A stretch of 64,000 bases of DNA from an uncultured Actinomycetes bacterium (GCA_903924205.1 CAIYAP010000005.1:81085-145084); one strand, 5' to 3'. Shown: positions 25,206 to 34,514, counted from the first letter of the stretch. Program-made: numbers and translations. The notes: generated by a model not told the origin, from the sequence alone.

Positions 25206-26270
25206 ATGGCGACGGACGATCGAGCAAAGGCCCTTGACCTGGCCCTCGGGGCAATTGAAAAGCAATTCGGTAAGGGTGCGGTCATGCGCATGGGCGAGAA
25301 CCTGCACATGAACATTGAAACCATCTCCACCGGTGCCCTCGCTCTCGACATGGCCCTCGGTGTGGGCGGTTTGCCCCGAGGTCGAATTGTCGAAGTCTTT
25401 GGACCGGAATCTTCGGGCAAGTCCACCTTGGCCATGCACGTCGTTGCCGAGGCGCAGCGCCGCGGTGGCATCTGCGCCTACATCGACGCGGAGCACGCCA
25501 TGGACCCTATCTACGCGCGTGCCATTGGCGTGAACGTCGACAACCTCTACATCGCTCAGCCGGACACGGGTGAGCAGGCCCTCGAAATTGCGGACATGTT
25601 GATCCGTTCCGGAGCCCTCGATGTCCTCGTTATTGACTCTGTCGCGGCCTTGACGCCGCGTGCGGAAATTGAAGGAGAGATGGGTGACAGCCACGTCGGT
25701 CTCCAAGCTCGCCTCATGAGCCAGGCCCTGCGCAAGCTCACCGCAAACCTCAACAAGTCCAACACCATCGCCATCTTCATCAACCAGTTGCGCGAGAAGA
25801 TCGGTGTGATGTACGGCAGCCCCGAAACCACCCCTGGTGGCAAGGCGCTGAAGTTCTATAGCTCCGTTCGTATCGACATTCGTCGAGTGGAGTCCATTAA
25901 GGACGGCACCGAGATCGTCGGTAACCGCACCCGGACCAAGGTGGTGAAGAACAAGGTGGCTGCGCCGTTTAAGCAGGCCGAGTTCGACATCATGTACGGC
26001 AAGGGCATCAGCCGCGAAGGCTCCATCTTGGATGTCGCCGTGGAACTGGGCTTCGTGAAGAAGGCCGGTGCCTGGTTCACCTACGAAGGCGAGCAGCTCG
26101 GCCAGGGTCGCGAGAATGTGAAGAACTTCCTGCGTGAAAACCCGCAGATGATGACGGAGATTGACGGTCGCGTGCGTGAGAAGCTCGCGGCGGACGCTCT
26201 GGCCCTCGCGGCTAAGCGTGCGGGCGAACTCTCGCCGGACGCGGAAACCGAAGACGTCGTTCTGGACTAG
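25206..26270 (+). CDS. recA: Recombinase RecA
   Basis: RecA is the DNA strand-exchange protein and LexA co-protease. Walker A is GPESSGKST (residues 66-74), Walker B is [10 protein letters not shown], and [20 protein letters not shown] holds the L2 DNA-binding region. AAGGAG lies 6 nt before ATG 25206 (354 aa), so the track start at 25110 and the ATG at 25179 are unlikely. The SOS box is about 90 nt upstream. recX does not follow; the convergent monooxygenase shares the stop palindrome CTAG. No intein. Confidence 0.98.
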   Translation: MATDDRAKALDLALGAIEKQFGKGAVMRMGENLHMNIETISTGALALDMALGVGGLPRGRIVEVFGPESSGKSTLAMHVVAEAQRRGGICAYIDAEHAMDPIYARAIGVNVDNLYIAQPDTGEQALEIADMLIRSGALDVLVIDSVAALTPRAEIEGEMGDSHVGLQARLMSQALRKLTANLNKSNTIAIFINQLREKIGVMYGSPETTPGGKALKFYSSVRIDIRRVESIKDGTEIVGNRTRTKVVKNKVAAPFKQAEFDIMYGKGISREGSILDVAVELGFVKKAGAWFTYEGEQLGQGRENVKNFLRENPQMMTEIDGRVREKLAADALALAAKRAGELSPDAETEDVVLD

Positions 26271-27730
26271 TGCGTTGCCGCGTGGTGGTGCAATGGCGCC
26301 ACCACGTGGTCGACGGGCTTGTAGCTCGCGATCGCGCGGCGGTATTCAAAGGTAAAGCCAGGCCACGTAATGGTGTTGATGCCCTGGTCGTTGAGATACC
26401 AACTCTGACATCCCGCGCCCCACACGGTGCTGGGCAACTTGTCGCGCACACTCTGCGTCCATGCACGTGCGGACTCGATAGTGGGCTCCACCGCCGCTTT
26501 CTTGTCGAGGGCCACTTCAATCGACCGCGTGATGTAGGGGTACTGGCTCTCCATCATGAACACCATGGAGGAGTGACCGAGGGCCGTATTGGGTCCCGTC
26601 ACGACGTACATGTTGGGGAAGCCCGGCACGCTGGTGCCGTAGAGATGATCAATCTCACCGCGATACGCCGCTGCCAACGTCACATCATCGCGGCCGTAGA
26701 TGATTTCCGCCAAGGGGTTGTCGGCGACCATAAAGCCGGTGGCCATCACGATGACGTCGTAGTCGCGGGCGGTGCCGTCACGGCTCACGATGCCATTCTC
26801 GGTCACCCGAAAAATGGGCTCCGTGATCAGGTCTACGTGGGGATGCGTGAAGGTGCGCAGGTAGTCGTTCGAGATCATGACGCGCTTGCAGCCCATGCGA
26901 TAGGTGGGTGTCAACTTTTCTCGAAGGGCGGGGTCGGCGATTTCCTTCGCAATGAATTCGCGCGATTGTCCTTCGCCACGCGTCATGCGCTCCGGCTGAC
27001 GCACGAACGCCAAAACCAGAAGTTCGCGAGTGAGATACACCCAGCCGCGAACCAACTTGGCAGTGCCAGGGATCAACGTGAAGAGTCGACGCGTGATTGG
27101 GCGCGTGGGATGTCCGCTGTGGGGCAGAACCCACGCTGCCGTGCGCTGATACACATCGAGCGTGGCCGCATCGTCGGCAATTTGCGGAATGGCCTGCACC
27201 GCGCTGGCGCCGGTGCCGATAACGGCAACTCGTTTGCCCGTGAGGTCGAGGTCGTCGGGCCACGTGGCGGTATGGACTAATTGCCCCGCGAACGAGTCAA
27301 TGCCGTCGATGTCGGGGCGTCGAGGTTCCATGAGAAATCCTCCGGCCATGATGAAACAGCGAGCCTCAACCGGGCCGTGATTGGTTTCCAGCACCCAGCG
27401 ATCATCAACCCAGCGAGCATCCGTCACCGTGTGGTCGAAACGAATCTGGGGCAGAACATTGAAGTCACGCGCCACCGAGTCGAGGTAGTGCCAAATTTCG
27501 CCTCGGAAGCTGTACGTATTGGACCACTGAGGGTTGGGCGCAAAGGAGAATGAATACAGAGCACTCGGCACGTCACAGCGACAACCGGGGTAACGGTTCT
27601 CTCGCCACGTGCCACCGACCTGTGTGGCCTTCTCCAAGATGACGACGTCGGCAATGCCGGCGCGTCGCAAATTGATGGCGTGGCCGAGGCCACCAAATCC
27701 CGATCCGATGATCACTACGTCGTGCAGCAT
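26267..27730 (-). CDS. Flavin-containing monooxygenase (Baeyer-Villiger type)
   Basis: This FAD- and NADPH-dependent monooxygenase (487 aa) probably inserts oxygen into a ketone or oxidises a heteroatom. The FAD Rossmann motif is GSGFGGLG (9-16), the NADPH one is GTGASA (172-177), and the BVMO fingerprint FxGxxxHxxxW is [12 protein letters not shown] (147-158). [18 protein letters not shown] is typical of this group. The ATG at 27730 follows TAGGGT by 6 nt. It diverges from the acyltransferase gene. Substrate unknown; steroid, lipid or terpenoid ketones are common for relatives. Confidence 0.93.
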   Translation of the reverse strand: MLHDVVIIGSGFGGLGHAINLRRAGIADVVILEKATQVGGTWRENRYPGCRCDVPSALYSFSFAPNPQWSNTYSFRGEIWHYLDSVARDFNVLPQIRFDHTVTDARWVDDRWVLETNHGPVEARCFIMAGGFLMEPRRPDIDGIDSFAGQLVHTATWPDDLDLTGKRVAVIGTGASAVQAIPQIADDAATLDVYQRTAAWVLPHSGHPTRPITRRLFTLIPGTAKLVRGWVYLTRELLVLAFVRQPERMTRGEGQSREFIAKEIADPALREKLTPTYRMGCKRVMISNDYLRTFTHPHVDLITEPIFRVTENGIVSRDGTARDYDVIVMATGFMVADNPLAEIIYGRDDVTLAAAYRGEIDHLYGTSVPGFPNMYVVTGPNTALGHSSMVFMMESQYPYITRSIEVALDKKAAVEPTIESARAWTQSVRDKLPSTVWGAGCQSWYLNDQGINTITWPGFTFEYRRAIASYKPVDHVVAPLHHHAATH

Positions 27731-27736
27731 GGGAGC

Positions 27737-27742
27737 ACCCTA
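27737..27742 (-). promoter_or_regulatory. Putative leaderless -10 box (TAGGGT) of the monooxygenase gene
   Basis: CGTAGGGT on the reverse strand ends 6 nt before the ATG at 27730. Confidence 0.45.
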
Positions 27743-27753
27743 CGCCGACTGAC

Positions 27754-27759
27754 TAGCGT
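27754..27759 (+). promoter_or_regulatory. Putative leaderless -10 box (TAGCGT) of the acyltransferase gene
   Basis: TAGCGT ends 6 nt before the GTG at 27766. The two divergent -10 boxes are only 11 nt apart. Confidence 0.45.
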
Positions 27760-27765
27760 GACGAC

Positions 27766-28410
27766 GTGTCTTTGCCACCTCACCTGCGACCCTTTCTCGG
27801 TCGACTCATTCGACGTGTGCGCCGAAAACTCAATGACTGGGCAATCATTGGTTCCGATGACCGCGAAGCGACAACGTTCGCGCACTTCGGTTTCGGGGCG
27901 GCCATCTTGGCGCCGCAAGGGGTGATGTACAACGAGAAGGACATTTCCATCGGTGAGGGGACGATGATCGGCCCCCAGGTTACCTTGACCGCCGGCATGG
28001 GACCAGGTCAAGAAATGCTGTCGACGCCGGTGGTGACCATCGGCAAGAAGTGCATTATTGGTCGTGGTTCGCACATCATTGGCCACTGGAATATCACCTT
28101 GGGTGACGAAATTCAAACGGGCCCGTACGTGTACATCACCGACCAGAATCACGGCTACGAGGACCCGAATGCCGCCATCGGTTGGCAGGTAACCACGGAG
28201 AAGCCGGTAGTCATTGGGTCAGGTAGCTGGCTCGGCACGGGTGTCGTGATTTTGCCCGGGACTCAATTGGGGCGAAATACCGTGGTCGCGGCGGGTGCGG
28301 TCGTCAGTGGCACCTTCCCGGACCACGTGGTGCTCGGCGGGGTCCCCGCTCGCATCTTGCGTCACTACACCCCCGAGTCAGGCTGGCAGTCCGGGGCACC
28401 CGCCTCGTGA
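27766..28410 (+). CDS. Hexapeptide-repeat acyltransferase
   Basis: This is a left-handed beta-helix acyltransferase (214 aa). Repeats include ISIGEGTMIGPQVTL, IGKKCIIGRGSHII and LGDEIQTGPYVYI. TDQNHGYED provides a histidine consistent with a catalytic base, and LGGVPARILRHY ends the domain. It resembles sugar O-acetyltransferases more than serine or UDP-GlcNAc types. GTG 27766 follows a -10 box by 6 nt. It overlaps the MFS gene by 4 nt, so both are likely in one transcript. Substrate unknown. Confidence 0.9.
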   Translation: MSLPPHLRPFLGRLIRRVRRKLNDWAIIGSDDREATTFAHFGFGAAILAPQGVMYNEKDISIGEGTMIGPQVTLTAGMGPGQEMLSTPVVTIGKKCIIGRGSHIIGHWNITLGDEIQTGPYVYITDQNHGYEDPNAAIGWQVTTEKPVVIGSGSWLGTGVVILPGTQLGRNTVVAAGAVVSGTFPDHVVLGGVPARILRHYTPESGWQSGAPAS

Positions 28411-29633
28411 GTCGCTCCGCTCTCGATTTTCGCCCGCTACGTGAATCACCGTCGTATCGCCGTTTGTACGCCTCGGGCTTTGTCACCTCCATTGGATCGC
28501 AAGCCTCCGCCGTGGCCTTGGCGTGGCAGCTCAAGAACTTGACCCACTCCGCATTGGCGGTAGGAGCTCTTGGTCTCGTGGAAGTACTCCCGCTGATTTT
28601 GGCAGGACTCTACGGCGGCGTGGTCGCTGATCACTTCGATCGCAAGACCATCGTGGTCGCCACGGAAGTTCTCATGCTGCTCATCTCCGTGGGCCTCGCC
28701 ATTAATGCCCTGATGGCTCGCCCCATGGCCTGGGTCATCTACGTGGGAGCGCCCCTCGCCATGGTGGGTGCCGCACTACAGAGTCCCAGCCTGGGTGCGC
28801 TCAGCCAGCAATATCTCATCCCCGAACTTCAGCGATCCGCGGCCAGCCTCCAGACCTTCATGCGAAGTGCAGTGTCGCTCATCGGCCCGGCCATTGGTGG
28901 CCTCCTTGTGGTCAGCACGAATGCCGCCACGGTCTACCTCATCGACGTGGTGACCTTTTTCTGCTCACTGGTCTTTCTGCTCCGCATCTCCTCGATGGGT
29001 CGCCAGCGCGACGAGGGTCGGCCCACGTGGGCGGACTTTCGCTTCGGGGCTAGTTATGCCTGGTCACGCCCTGACATCGTGGGTAGTTATGTCGTGGATA
29101 CCGCCGCCATGGTCTTTGCGTATCCCGTATTGATGCTGCCCTTCGTAGCGGACACCTATCACTCACCGTCAGCATTGGCCCTGATGTATGCGGCGATGCC
29201 CGCGGGTGCTCTGCTGGCCAGCCTGACCTCGAACATCTTTCGCAATGTCACGCATTACGGCCGCGCCATCGTGGTGGCTGCCACCGCGTGGGGACTGGGT
29301 ATTGCGCTCTTTGGTGCCGTGCACCAGTTGGCCATCGCCGTCGTGGGATTGGTGATCGCCGGCGGAGCCGATGGGTACAGCGGCATCTACCGCATGTCGC
29401 TGTGGAACGAAACCATTCCCAATGACGTCCGCGGGCGAATGGGCGGCATCGAGGTGTTGAGCTATTCCGTGGGTCCCACGATGGGTCAGTTCCGCGGTGG
29501 CTGGTCCATCTCACGCTGGGGTGTTCGTACCGCGATGGCCGGTGGCGGAGTGCTGTCGGCGCTGTTGACCGGAGCCACGCCACTCGCGTGTCGATCTCTG
29601 TGGACGTTCAAGTCGACAGTCACGAACTCCTAA
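28407..29633 (+). CDS. MFS transporter, EntS/MFS_3-like
   Basis: This is a 12-span major facilitator (408 aa) of the MFS_3 type, which includes the enterobactin exporter EntS and macrolide exporters. It shows YASGFVTSIGSQASAVALAW, GGVVADHFDRKT (motif A) and GADGYSGIYRMSLWNETIPN, all typical. The start is GTG 28407 in a 4-nt overlap with the acyltransferase gene. Its stop overlaps the -10 box of serB. The cargo is not predictable; a siderophore or acylated product is one guess, but no biosynthesis genes are near. Confidence 0.88.
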   Translation: MSRSALDFRPLRESPSYRRLYASGFVTSIGSQASAVALAWQLKNLTHSALAVGALGLVEVLPLILAGLYGGVVADHFDRKTIVVATEVLMLLISVGLAINALMARPMAWVIYVGAPLAMVGAALQSPSLGALSQQYLIPELQRSAASLQTFMRSAVSLIGPAIGGLLVVSTNAATVYLIDVVTFFCSLVFLLRISSMGRQRDEGRPTWADFRFGASYAWSRPDIVGSYVVDTAAMVFAYPVLMLPFVADTYHSPSALALMYAAMPAGALLASLTSNIFRNVTHYGRAIVVAATAWGLGIALFGAVHQLAIAVVGLVIAGGADGYSGIYRMSLWNETIPNDVRGRMGGIEVLSYSVGPTMGQFRGGWSISRWGVRTAMAGGGVLSALLTGATPLACRSLWTFKSTVTNS

Positions 29634-29636
29634 CCT
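29631..29636 (+). promoter_or_regulatory. Putative leaderless -10 box (TAACCT) of serB
   Basis: TAACCT ends 6 nt before the ATG at 29643 and overlaps the TAA stop of the MFS gene. The same box and spacing precede the gene at 33850. Confidence 0.5.
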
Positions 29637-29642
29637 GCATTC

Positions 29643-30827
29643 ATGGCTGAGACCGCATTGCTGGTAACTGTGAGTGGACCGGACCGTCCCGGAATTGCCA
29701 CGGCCGTGTTCGGCGCGCTGGCGGAATTCGAACCCAGCCTCGCCATTACCGATGTCGGCCAGGTGACGATTCACGGACATCTCGTGCTCTGCGTCGAGGT
29801 CACTATCGATAGTTCCACGGCACCGGAAGTGGTGCGCCGCCGCATTCTTGATCGTGGGGCTGGCGACGGGAACGTCTCGGTCACCGTGACGCACGTCTCG
29901 GGCGAAGACACCTTGGCGGATCGCACCAAGCGCCTCATGGTGACTCTCGTGGCTCCCGCCATCTCCAGTGATGCGCTCAGTGAAGTGTTTGCCGCCATGG
30001 CACGAAGCGGCGCCACGTGCGAGCGCATCGTTCACCTCGCGAGCTACCCCGTGGATTGCTACGAGCTCGTGGTGCGCACCATGCGCCGCCAAGAGCTGCG
30101 TGAAGAACTCACTCGCGTCGCCCTGGCTGCGGGCCTCGACGTGGCGGTGCAGCGTGCCGGTCTTCATCGTCGCGCCAAGCACCTCGTGGTGGTCGATGCC
30201 GACTCCACCTTGTTGCAAGAAGAAGTGATTGACCTCTTAGCCGCCAAGGCCGGCGTTGCCACGCAGGTGAGTGACATCACTCATCGTGCGATGATCGGTG
30301 AACTGGGATTTGGCGAGGCGCTGCGCGAACGTGTGGCGCTCCTCAAGGGGCTTCCCGAGAGCATCTTCGATGAGGTCCGCCGCGAGGTCACTCTGACCCC
30401 CGGTGCCCAAACCTTTCTTCGCACCCTGAAGCGCCTCGGCTACGTGACGGCGGTGGTGTCGGGTGGCTTTGAAGAGATCTTGGCGCCGCTCGTGGCTGAG
30501 CTCGGAGTTGATCATCTCGCTGCCAACAGCTTGGTGGTTCGCGATGGTTTTCTCACCGGCGAAGTGGCCTCGGCGGCGGTGGACCGTGAAGGCAAGGCGG
30601 CGGCTCTCGAGCGCCTGGCGCGCGAAGTGGGTGTCCCGCTGGAGCAGACGGTGGCCATCGGCGATGGCGCGAACGACATCGACATGTTGGCCTTGGCGGG
30701 CCTCGGCATTGCCTTTAACGCCAAGGCGGTGGTGCGCGAGCACGCGGACGCCACCTTGAACGTCCCGTATCTCGACGCGGCCCTTAATTTCATGGGAATT
30801 AGTCGCGACGAAATCGACGCGGGATAG
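29643..30827 (+). CDS. serB: Phosphoserine phosphatase with ACT domains
   Basis: SerB catalyses the last step of serine synthesis, releasing phosphate from phosphoserine. Two ACT-like regulatory domains occupy about residues 1-80 and 95-170; they probably sense serine. The HAD phosphatase domain follows, with DADST (D185 nucleophile, D187), the Ser motif VVSGGFEEI and the GDGANDIDML metal site. The 394-residue length matches actinobacterial SerB2. It appears to be monocistronic with its own leaderless promoter. Confidence 0.95.
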   Translation: MAETALLVTVSGPDRPGIATAVFGALAEFEPSLAITDVGQVTIHGHLVLCVEVTIDSSTAPEVVRRRILDRGAGDGNVSVTVTHVSGEDTLADRTKRLMVTLVAPAISSDALSEVFAAMARSGATCERIVHLASYPVDCYELVVRTMRRQELREELTRVALAAGLDVAVQRAGLHRRAKHLVVVDADSTLLQEEVIDLLAAKAGVATQVSDITHRAMIGELGFGEALRERVALLKGLPESIFDEVRREVTLTPGAQTFLRTLKRLGYVTAVVSGGFEEILAPLVAELGVDHLAANSLVVRDGFLTGEVASAAVDREGKAAALERLAREVGVPLEQTVAIGDGANDIDMLALAGLGIAFNAKAVVREHADATLNVPYLDAALNFMGISRDEIDAG

Positions 30828-30851
30828 GACTTTTGCCCCTCGAGCGCTCCC

Positions 30852-30884
30852 TCGACGTGAGACACTTTGGCTGTTAGTGTCTCA
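30852..30884 (+). promoter_or_regulatory. Promoter with 9-bp palindromic operator upstream of the ferredoxin-P450 operon
   Basis: TGAGACACT (30858-30866) and AGTGTCTCA (30876-30884) are perfect arms around 9 nt. TCGACG (30852-30857) and TAGTGT (30875-30880) with a 17-nt spacer could be -35 and -10. The palindrome would then cover the core promoter, as expected for a repressor site. It could also be a weak terminator of serB, but no U-tract follows. Confidence 0.5.
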
Positions 30885-30907
30885 TCAACGAACCAAGGGG
30901 GGTCCTC

Positions 30908-31108
30908 GTGAAGGTAACTATCGACGCCGCGCGATGCCAAGGTCAAGGTCGCTGCTTCGGCATCGCACCGGAAATTTTTGACTTTGATGATCTGGGAAAT
31001 GGTGTCGTCATTGGTGACGGCATCGTTGACGACGAGGAATTGAAGTCCAAGGCGCGTCTCGCCCAAGCCAACTGCCCCGAGCACGCCATCAACATTGAGG
31101 GGAACTAA
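30908..31108 (+). CDS. Small ferredoxin, [3Fe-4S] type, P450 partner
   Basis: This 66-residue ferredoxin passes electrons to the P450 encoded next. Three cluster cysteines are visible: C10 and C16 in CQGQGRC, and C56 in ANCPEHAI. The fourth position is occupied by a non-cysteine, so a [3Fe-4S] cluster is expected, as in many actinobacterial P450 ferredoxins. GTG 30908 has AAGGGGGG about 5-6 nt upstream. The stop shares one base with the P450 start (TAATG). Confidence 0.93.
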   Translation: MKVTIDAARCQGQGRCFGIAPEIFDFDDLGNGVVIGDGIVDDEELKSKARLAQANCPEHAINIEGN

Positions 31109-32319
31109 TGACGATCAAGCCACCCGTTGGCGATTTCGCTACCGACTGGGACCACACGGATCCTCAGTGGGTCGCAAACCCCTATCCGATTTGGGAGGAC
31201 CTTCGCGGTCGTTGCCCCGTCGCTCACACTGACCGCTACGGCGGCGGCTGGTTCCCCTCCACCTACGAAGGAGTCGCGGCCGTCGCTAACGACACTGAGA
31301 ACTTCACCAGTCGTACCGTCGTGATTGGTAACGGCCGTCCGGGTGAAGATGCGCCGCCGGCACCCATTGGCGTGGCCCCGCCGATCAGCTCGGACCCGCC
31401 CTTTCACCAGATCGCTCGTCGTCTCATTCTGCCGGCCTTTGCGCCCGGGCCGGTGAACGCCCTCGAACCGCAGATCCGCGAACTGTGCAACCACCTCCTC
31501 GACGAGATGGGTGCGGGTCTCGACATCAATGCCGGCGACGACTTCGCGGCACACATTCCGGTCTGGGTTATTGCCAAGATGCTGGGCTTCCCCGATGAAG
31601 ACCGCGACCTCTTCCGCGAATTCGTGCACATCGTCCTCGAAGGCGTCGACGAGCCGCAGGAGCAGCGCATTGTGTCTTTCCAGCCGGTGCTCGACTACAT
31701 CGAACGCCAGATTGAAGACCACGTCGCGAACCCGCGTGATGACCTCACGAGTTACATGCTGAATGTGGAACTGCCGAACGGCGACAAGTTGCTACCCGAG
31801 CACATCTTCGGCACCATCATCTTGACGCTGATTGCGGGCATCGACACCACCTGGTCGGCGATCAGCTCGTCCATCTGGCACCTCGCCACGCACCCAGCTG
31901 ACCTCGAGCGTCTCGTGAATGAGCCCGAGCTCATGCCGCTGGCCGTGGAGGAGTTTCTGCGTTTTTACGCGCCCGTCTCGATGGCTCGCTTGGTCAAGGA
32001 AGACATGGACTACCTCGGGTGTCCGATGAAGAAGGACGACTGGATTCTCCTGGGCTTCCCCGCCGCGAACCGCGACCCGGCCGTTTTTGAGAACGCCGAC
32101 CAGTTCATTATCGACCGCGAGGTCAACCGCCACGTGACCTTTGGTCTCGGAATTCACCGTTGCGCCGGATCAAACTTGGCGCGCCTCGAATTGCGCGTGG
32201 CGCTGGAAGAGTTCATCAAGCGCTTCCCAAAGTTTGAGCTGTCTGACCCCGCCGCCGTGACCTTCTCGCAGGGTCAGGTGCGCGGAGCGCGCTTCTTGCC
32301 GCTGACCGTCCTGAACTAG
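31108..32319 (+). CDS. Cytochrome P450
   Basis: This is a soluble bacterial class I P450 (403 aa) that hydroxylates a hydrophobic substrate. The haem loop is FGLGIHRCAGSNLARLE, with Cys352 as ligand. The I-helix has AGIDTTWSA, with the acid-alcohol pair replaced by D-T. The K-helix ExxR is EEFLRF. It is translationally coupled to its ferredoxin. A ferredoxin reductase is not in the window. Relatives act on fatty acids, sterols or terpenes, but the sequence does not tell which. Stop codon palindrome CTAG is shared with the convergent peptidase gene. Confidence 0.95.
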   Translation: MTIKPPVGDFATDWDHTDPQWVANPYPIWEDLRGRCPVAHTDRYGGGWFPSTYEGVAAVANDTENFTSRTVVIGNGRPGEDAPPAPIGVAPPISSDPPFHQIARRLILPAFAPGPVNALEPQIRELCNHLLDEMGAGLDINAGDDFAAHIPVWVIAKMLGFPDEDRDLFREFVHIVLEGVDEPQEQRIVSFQPVLDYIERQIEDHVANPRDDLTSYMLNVELPNGDKLLPEHIFGTIILTLIAGIDTTWSAISSSIWHLATHPADLERLVNEPELMPLAVEEFLRFYAPVSMARLVKEDMDYLGCPMKKDDWILLGFPAANRDPAVFENADQFIIDREVNRHVTFGLGIHRCAGSNLARLELRVALEEFIKRFPKFELSDPAAVTFSQGQVRGARFLPLTVLN

Positions 32320-33788
32320 TTCGACAACAGGCCCTGGGTGGCGTTGGCCGTGAGCCTTGCCATCCAGGCCTCAATGTCGGCCACCGTGCGGGGCAAGCCC
32401 GCTGACAGGTTGACCGGTCCATTGTCGGTGACCAAGATGTCGTCTTCGATGCGCACTCCGATGCCGCGTAGCTCCTCGGGCACGGTGAGGTCGTTGATCT
32501 GAAAGTAGAGCCCGGGCTCGACGGTGAGCACGTAGCCCGCCTTGAGTTCGCCCATGTACGTCTCGTTACGACTCTGTGCACAGTCGTGCACGTCAATGCC
32601 CAGCATGTGGCTGGTGCCGTGAAGGGTGTAGCGACGGTGTAGTTGACGGTCCGGGCGCAGGGCGGTGTCGGCGTCTTCACTAATGATGCCCAGTTCGTTG
32701 AGCCCACGAGCCAGCACCGCCATGGCGGCCTTGTGGGGATCGCCGAAGGACGCACCCACCACGCAGGCAGCAATGCCGGCCTCTTGGGCTTCAAGAACGA
32801 GCTCGTACAGACGGCGTTGGGTGGGGGTGTACTTCCCATTGATCGGCAAAGTGCGCGTGACGTCAGCGGTGTAGAGGGTGTGCCACTCGACGCCGGCATC
32901 GAGCAGCAGCATCTCGCCGTCTCTGATCTCGCCGTCATTGCGCGTCCAGTGAAGGACGGTGGCGTGCGAACCAGACGCGGCAATGGTGTTGTAGCCAATG
33001 TCGTTGCCCTCAACACGCGCCCGAAGGTTGAAGATTCCCTCAATCACGCGCTCGTTTCGGCCAATGGCGGTCGGCAGGGCGCGCACCACGTCTTCGAATC
33101 CACGCACGGTGGAATTGATGGCGGCCTGCAACTGAGTGACTTCGTAGTCACTCTTCACGAGGCGTTGCTCCGCCAAGAAGCTGTGCAGTGCCGAATCGTT
33201 CTCGTGGGTGGGAACGGTGGCATCCAAGTGGCCGTCGTATCCACGGACCAGGACAACCGAGGGCTGTGCGGCGAGATGGGCATCCAGTTCGTCAAGAGGA
33301 GCTGTCGTAATGGCGTAATAGGAAGCGGCCTCCACGGTGCCGCGACGGGCGCCCACCCATACTTCGCCGTGGGTGCCGTTGGTGAAGAACTCGTGCGTCG
33401 ACGAGTCGCGGCGCTCGGGGATGAACAAGGTGGACTGCGATCCGTTGACCACGAGTACCGCATCCGGCTCGCTACAGCCGGTCAGGTAGAAGAATTCGGT
33501 ACCCGGTCGGAAGTTGTATTCGGTGTCGTGAGTGCGACTCTTGAGGCCACCGGAGGGAATGACGAGGGTCTGGCCCGGGAACTGGGCACCGACCGCATCA
33601 CGACGAGGGCCGCAGTGGGTGGCCATGTCGAGAACGTCGCCCTCAAATTCCACCGGTGCCCAATTGCTCGTCATTTGGTCAACGAGAACGCGTGGTACCG
33701 GCGGGCGGTGAGCCGAGACCCAGACCCAGTGGTCGCTAATGGGGTTCTCGGCGGAAACGTCGGGCTCAGGAAGTTGGTCGGATGCCAT
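32316..33788 (-). CDS. pepP: Xaa-Pro aminopeptidase (aminopeptidase P family, M24B)
   Basis: This cytoplasmic dimetal peptidase removes an N-terminal residue before proline. An N-terminal AMP_N domain (about 1-190, GLKSRTHDTEYNFRPGTEF...YLTG) precedes the pita-bread domain. Metal ligands are in LLLDAGVEW, TADVTRTLP, HGTSHMLGIDVHD, VEPGLYF and RIEDD. The track starts at GTG 33797, but ATG 33788 (490 aa) follows TATCGT by 7 nt and is preferred. It fits a peptide-using lifestyle with the S53 peptidase and amino acid importers. Confidence 0.94.
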   Translation of the reverse strand: MASDQLPEPDVSAENPISDHWVWVSAHRPPVPRVLVDQMTSNWAPVEFEGDVLDMATHCGPRRDAVGAQFPGQTLVIPSGGLKSRTHDTEYNFRPGTEFFYLTGCSEPDAVLVVNGSQSTLFIPERRDSSTHEFFTNGTHGEVWVGARRGTVEAASYYAITTAPLDELDAHLAAQPSVVLVRGYDGHLDATVPTHENDSALHSFLAEQRLVKSDYEVTQLQAAINSTVRGFEDVVRALPTAIGRNERVIEGIFNLRARVEGNDIGYNTIAASGSHATVLHWTRNDGEIRDGEMLLLDAGVEWHTLYTADVTRTLPINGKYTPTQRRLYELVLEAQEAGIAACVVGASFGDPHKAAMAVLARGLNELGIISEDADTALRPDRQLHRRYTLHGTSHMLGIDVHDCAQSRNETYMGELKAGYVLTVEPGLYFQINDLTVPEELRGIGVRIEDDILVTDNGPVNLSAGLPRTVADIEAWMARLTANATQGLLSN

Positions 33789-33795
33789 GAGAGAC

Positions 33796-33801
33796 ACGAT
33801 A
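33796..33801 (-). promoter_or_regulatory. Putative leaderless -10 box (TATCGT) of pepP
   Basis: TATCGT on the reverse strand ends 7 nt before the ATG at 33788. Confidence 0.4.
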
Positions 33802-33837
33802 GTGACTCGCGAAACCGTCGCGAAGCCCGTTGCGCTC

Positions 33838-33843
33838 TAACCT
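33838..33843 (+). promoter_or_regulatory. Putative leaderless -10 box (TAACCT) of the first isomerase paralog
   Basis: TAACCT ends 6 nt before the ATG at 33850, identical to the serB arrangement. Confidence 0.5.
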
Positions 33844-33849
33844 TGACGC

Positions 33850-34506
33850 ATGCTTGACGTCACACAACACGACCACGTCGCGGTGCTGCGCTGGTGCGAT
33901 GGAGAAAACCGCATCAATCTCGATTCTCTCGCTGCCCTGAATGGCGCGTTGGATGATTTGGTGCAGACCGACGGACCACTTGCCGTCGTGCTCACGGGTG
34001 ACGGAAAATTTTTCTCTAATGGCCTCGACCTGGCTAGATTCGCCACCGACGCCGATCAGTTTGCGGCCACCGTGGTTGAACTCGACCACCTCTTTGGTCG
34101 TTTGCTCGACTTCCCGGCGTACGTGGTGGGCGCACTGAACGGTCACTGCTTCGCGGGTGGCGCCATGATTTCGTCCACCGTCGACTATCGCATTATGCGA
34201 AGCGACCGGGGCTACTGGTGCATGAATGAGGCGGAATTGTCGCTGCCCTTGTCGCCCTCGATGATGGCGGTGCTCCTCGCCCGTCTGCCACAACCCACCG
34301 TGCTCGAAGCCATCAACACCGCGCATCGCTATTCGGCCGCCGAGGCACTCGCGGCGGGAATCGTGAATGACATTGCCCCCGATGACGAGGTGCTGACGCG
34401 ATCGATTGCCAAGGCGGCGGAGGTGGCCACGAAGGATCGCCGTGTCATTGCGAATCACAAAAGGCAGGTATTCGGAGAACTGGCCACGCGACTTCGAGCG
34501 AGTTAG
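33850..34506 (+). CDS. Enoyl-CoA isomerase/hydratase family protein, paralog 1
   Basis: This crotonase-fold protein (218 aa) is paralogous to the gene at 36328. The oxyanion-hole strands are GKFFSNGLDL and GHCFAGGAMI. The hydratase glutamate expected after the GG turn is absent (AMI). A glutamate in WCMNEAELSLPLS lines up with the NE-x2-LG motif of delta3-delta2-enoyl-CoA isomerases (ECI1 type), so an isomerase acting in unsaturated fatty acid oxidation is more likely. The ECF sigma gene follows 8 nt later, so this may be the first gene of that operon. Confidence 0.88.
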   Translation: MLDVTQHDHVAVLRWCDGENRINLDSLAALNGALDDLVQTDGPLAVVLTGDGKFFSNGLDLARFATDADQFAATVVELDHLFGRLLDFPAYVVGALNGHCFAGGAMISSTVDYRIMRSDRGYWCMNEAELSLPLSPSMMAVLLARLPQPTVLEAINTAHRYSAAEALAAGIVNDIAPDDEVLTRSIAKAAEVATKDRRVIANHKRQVFGELATRLRAS

Positions 34507-34514
34507 CCAGCGCT

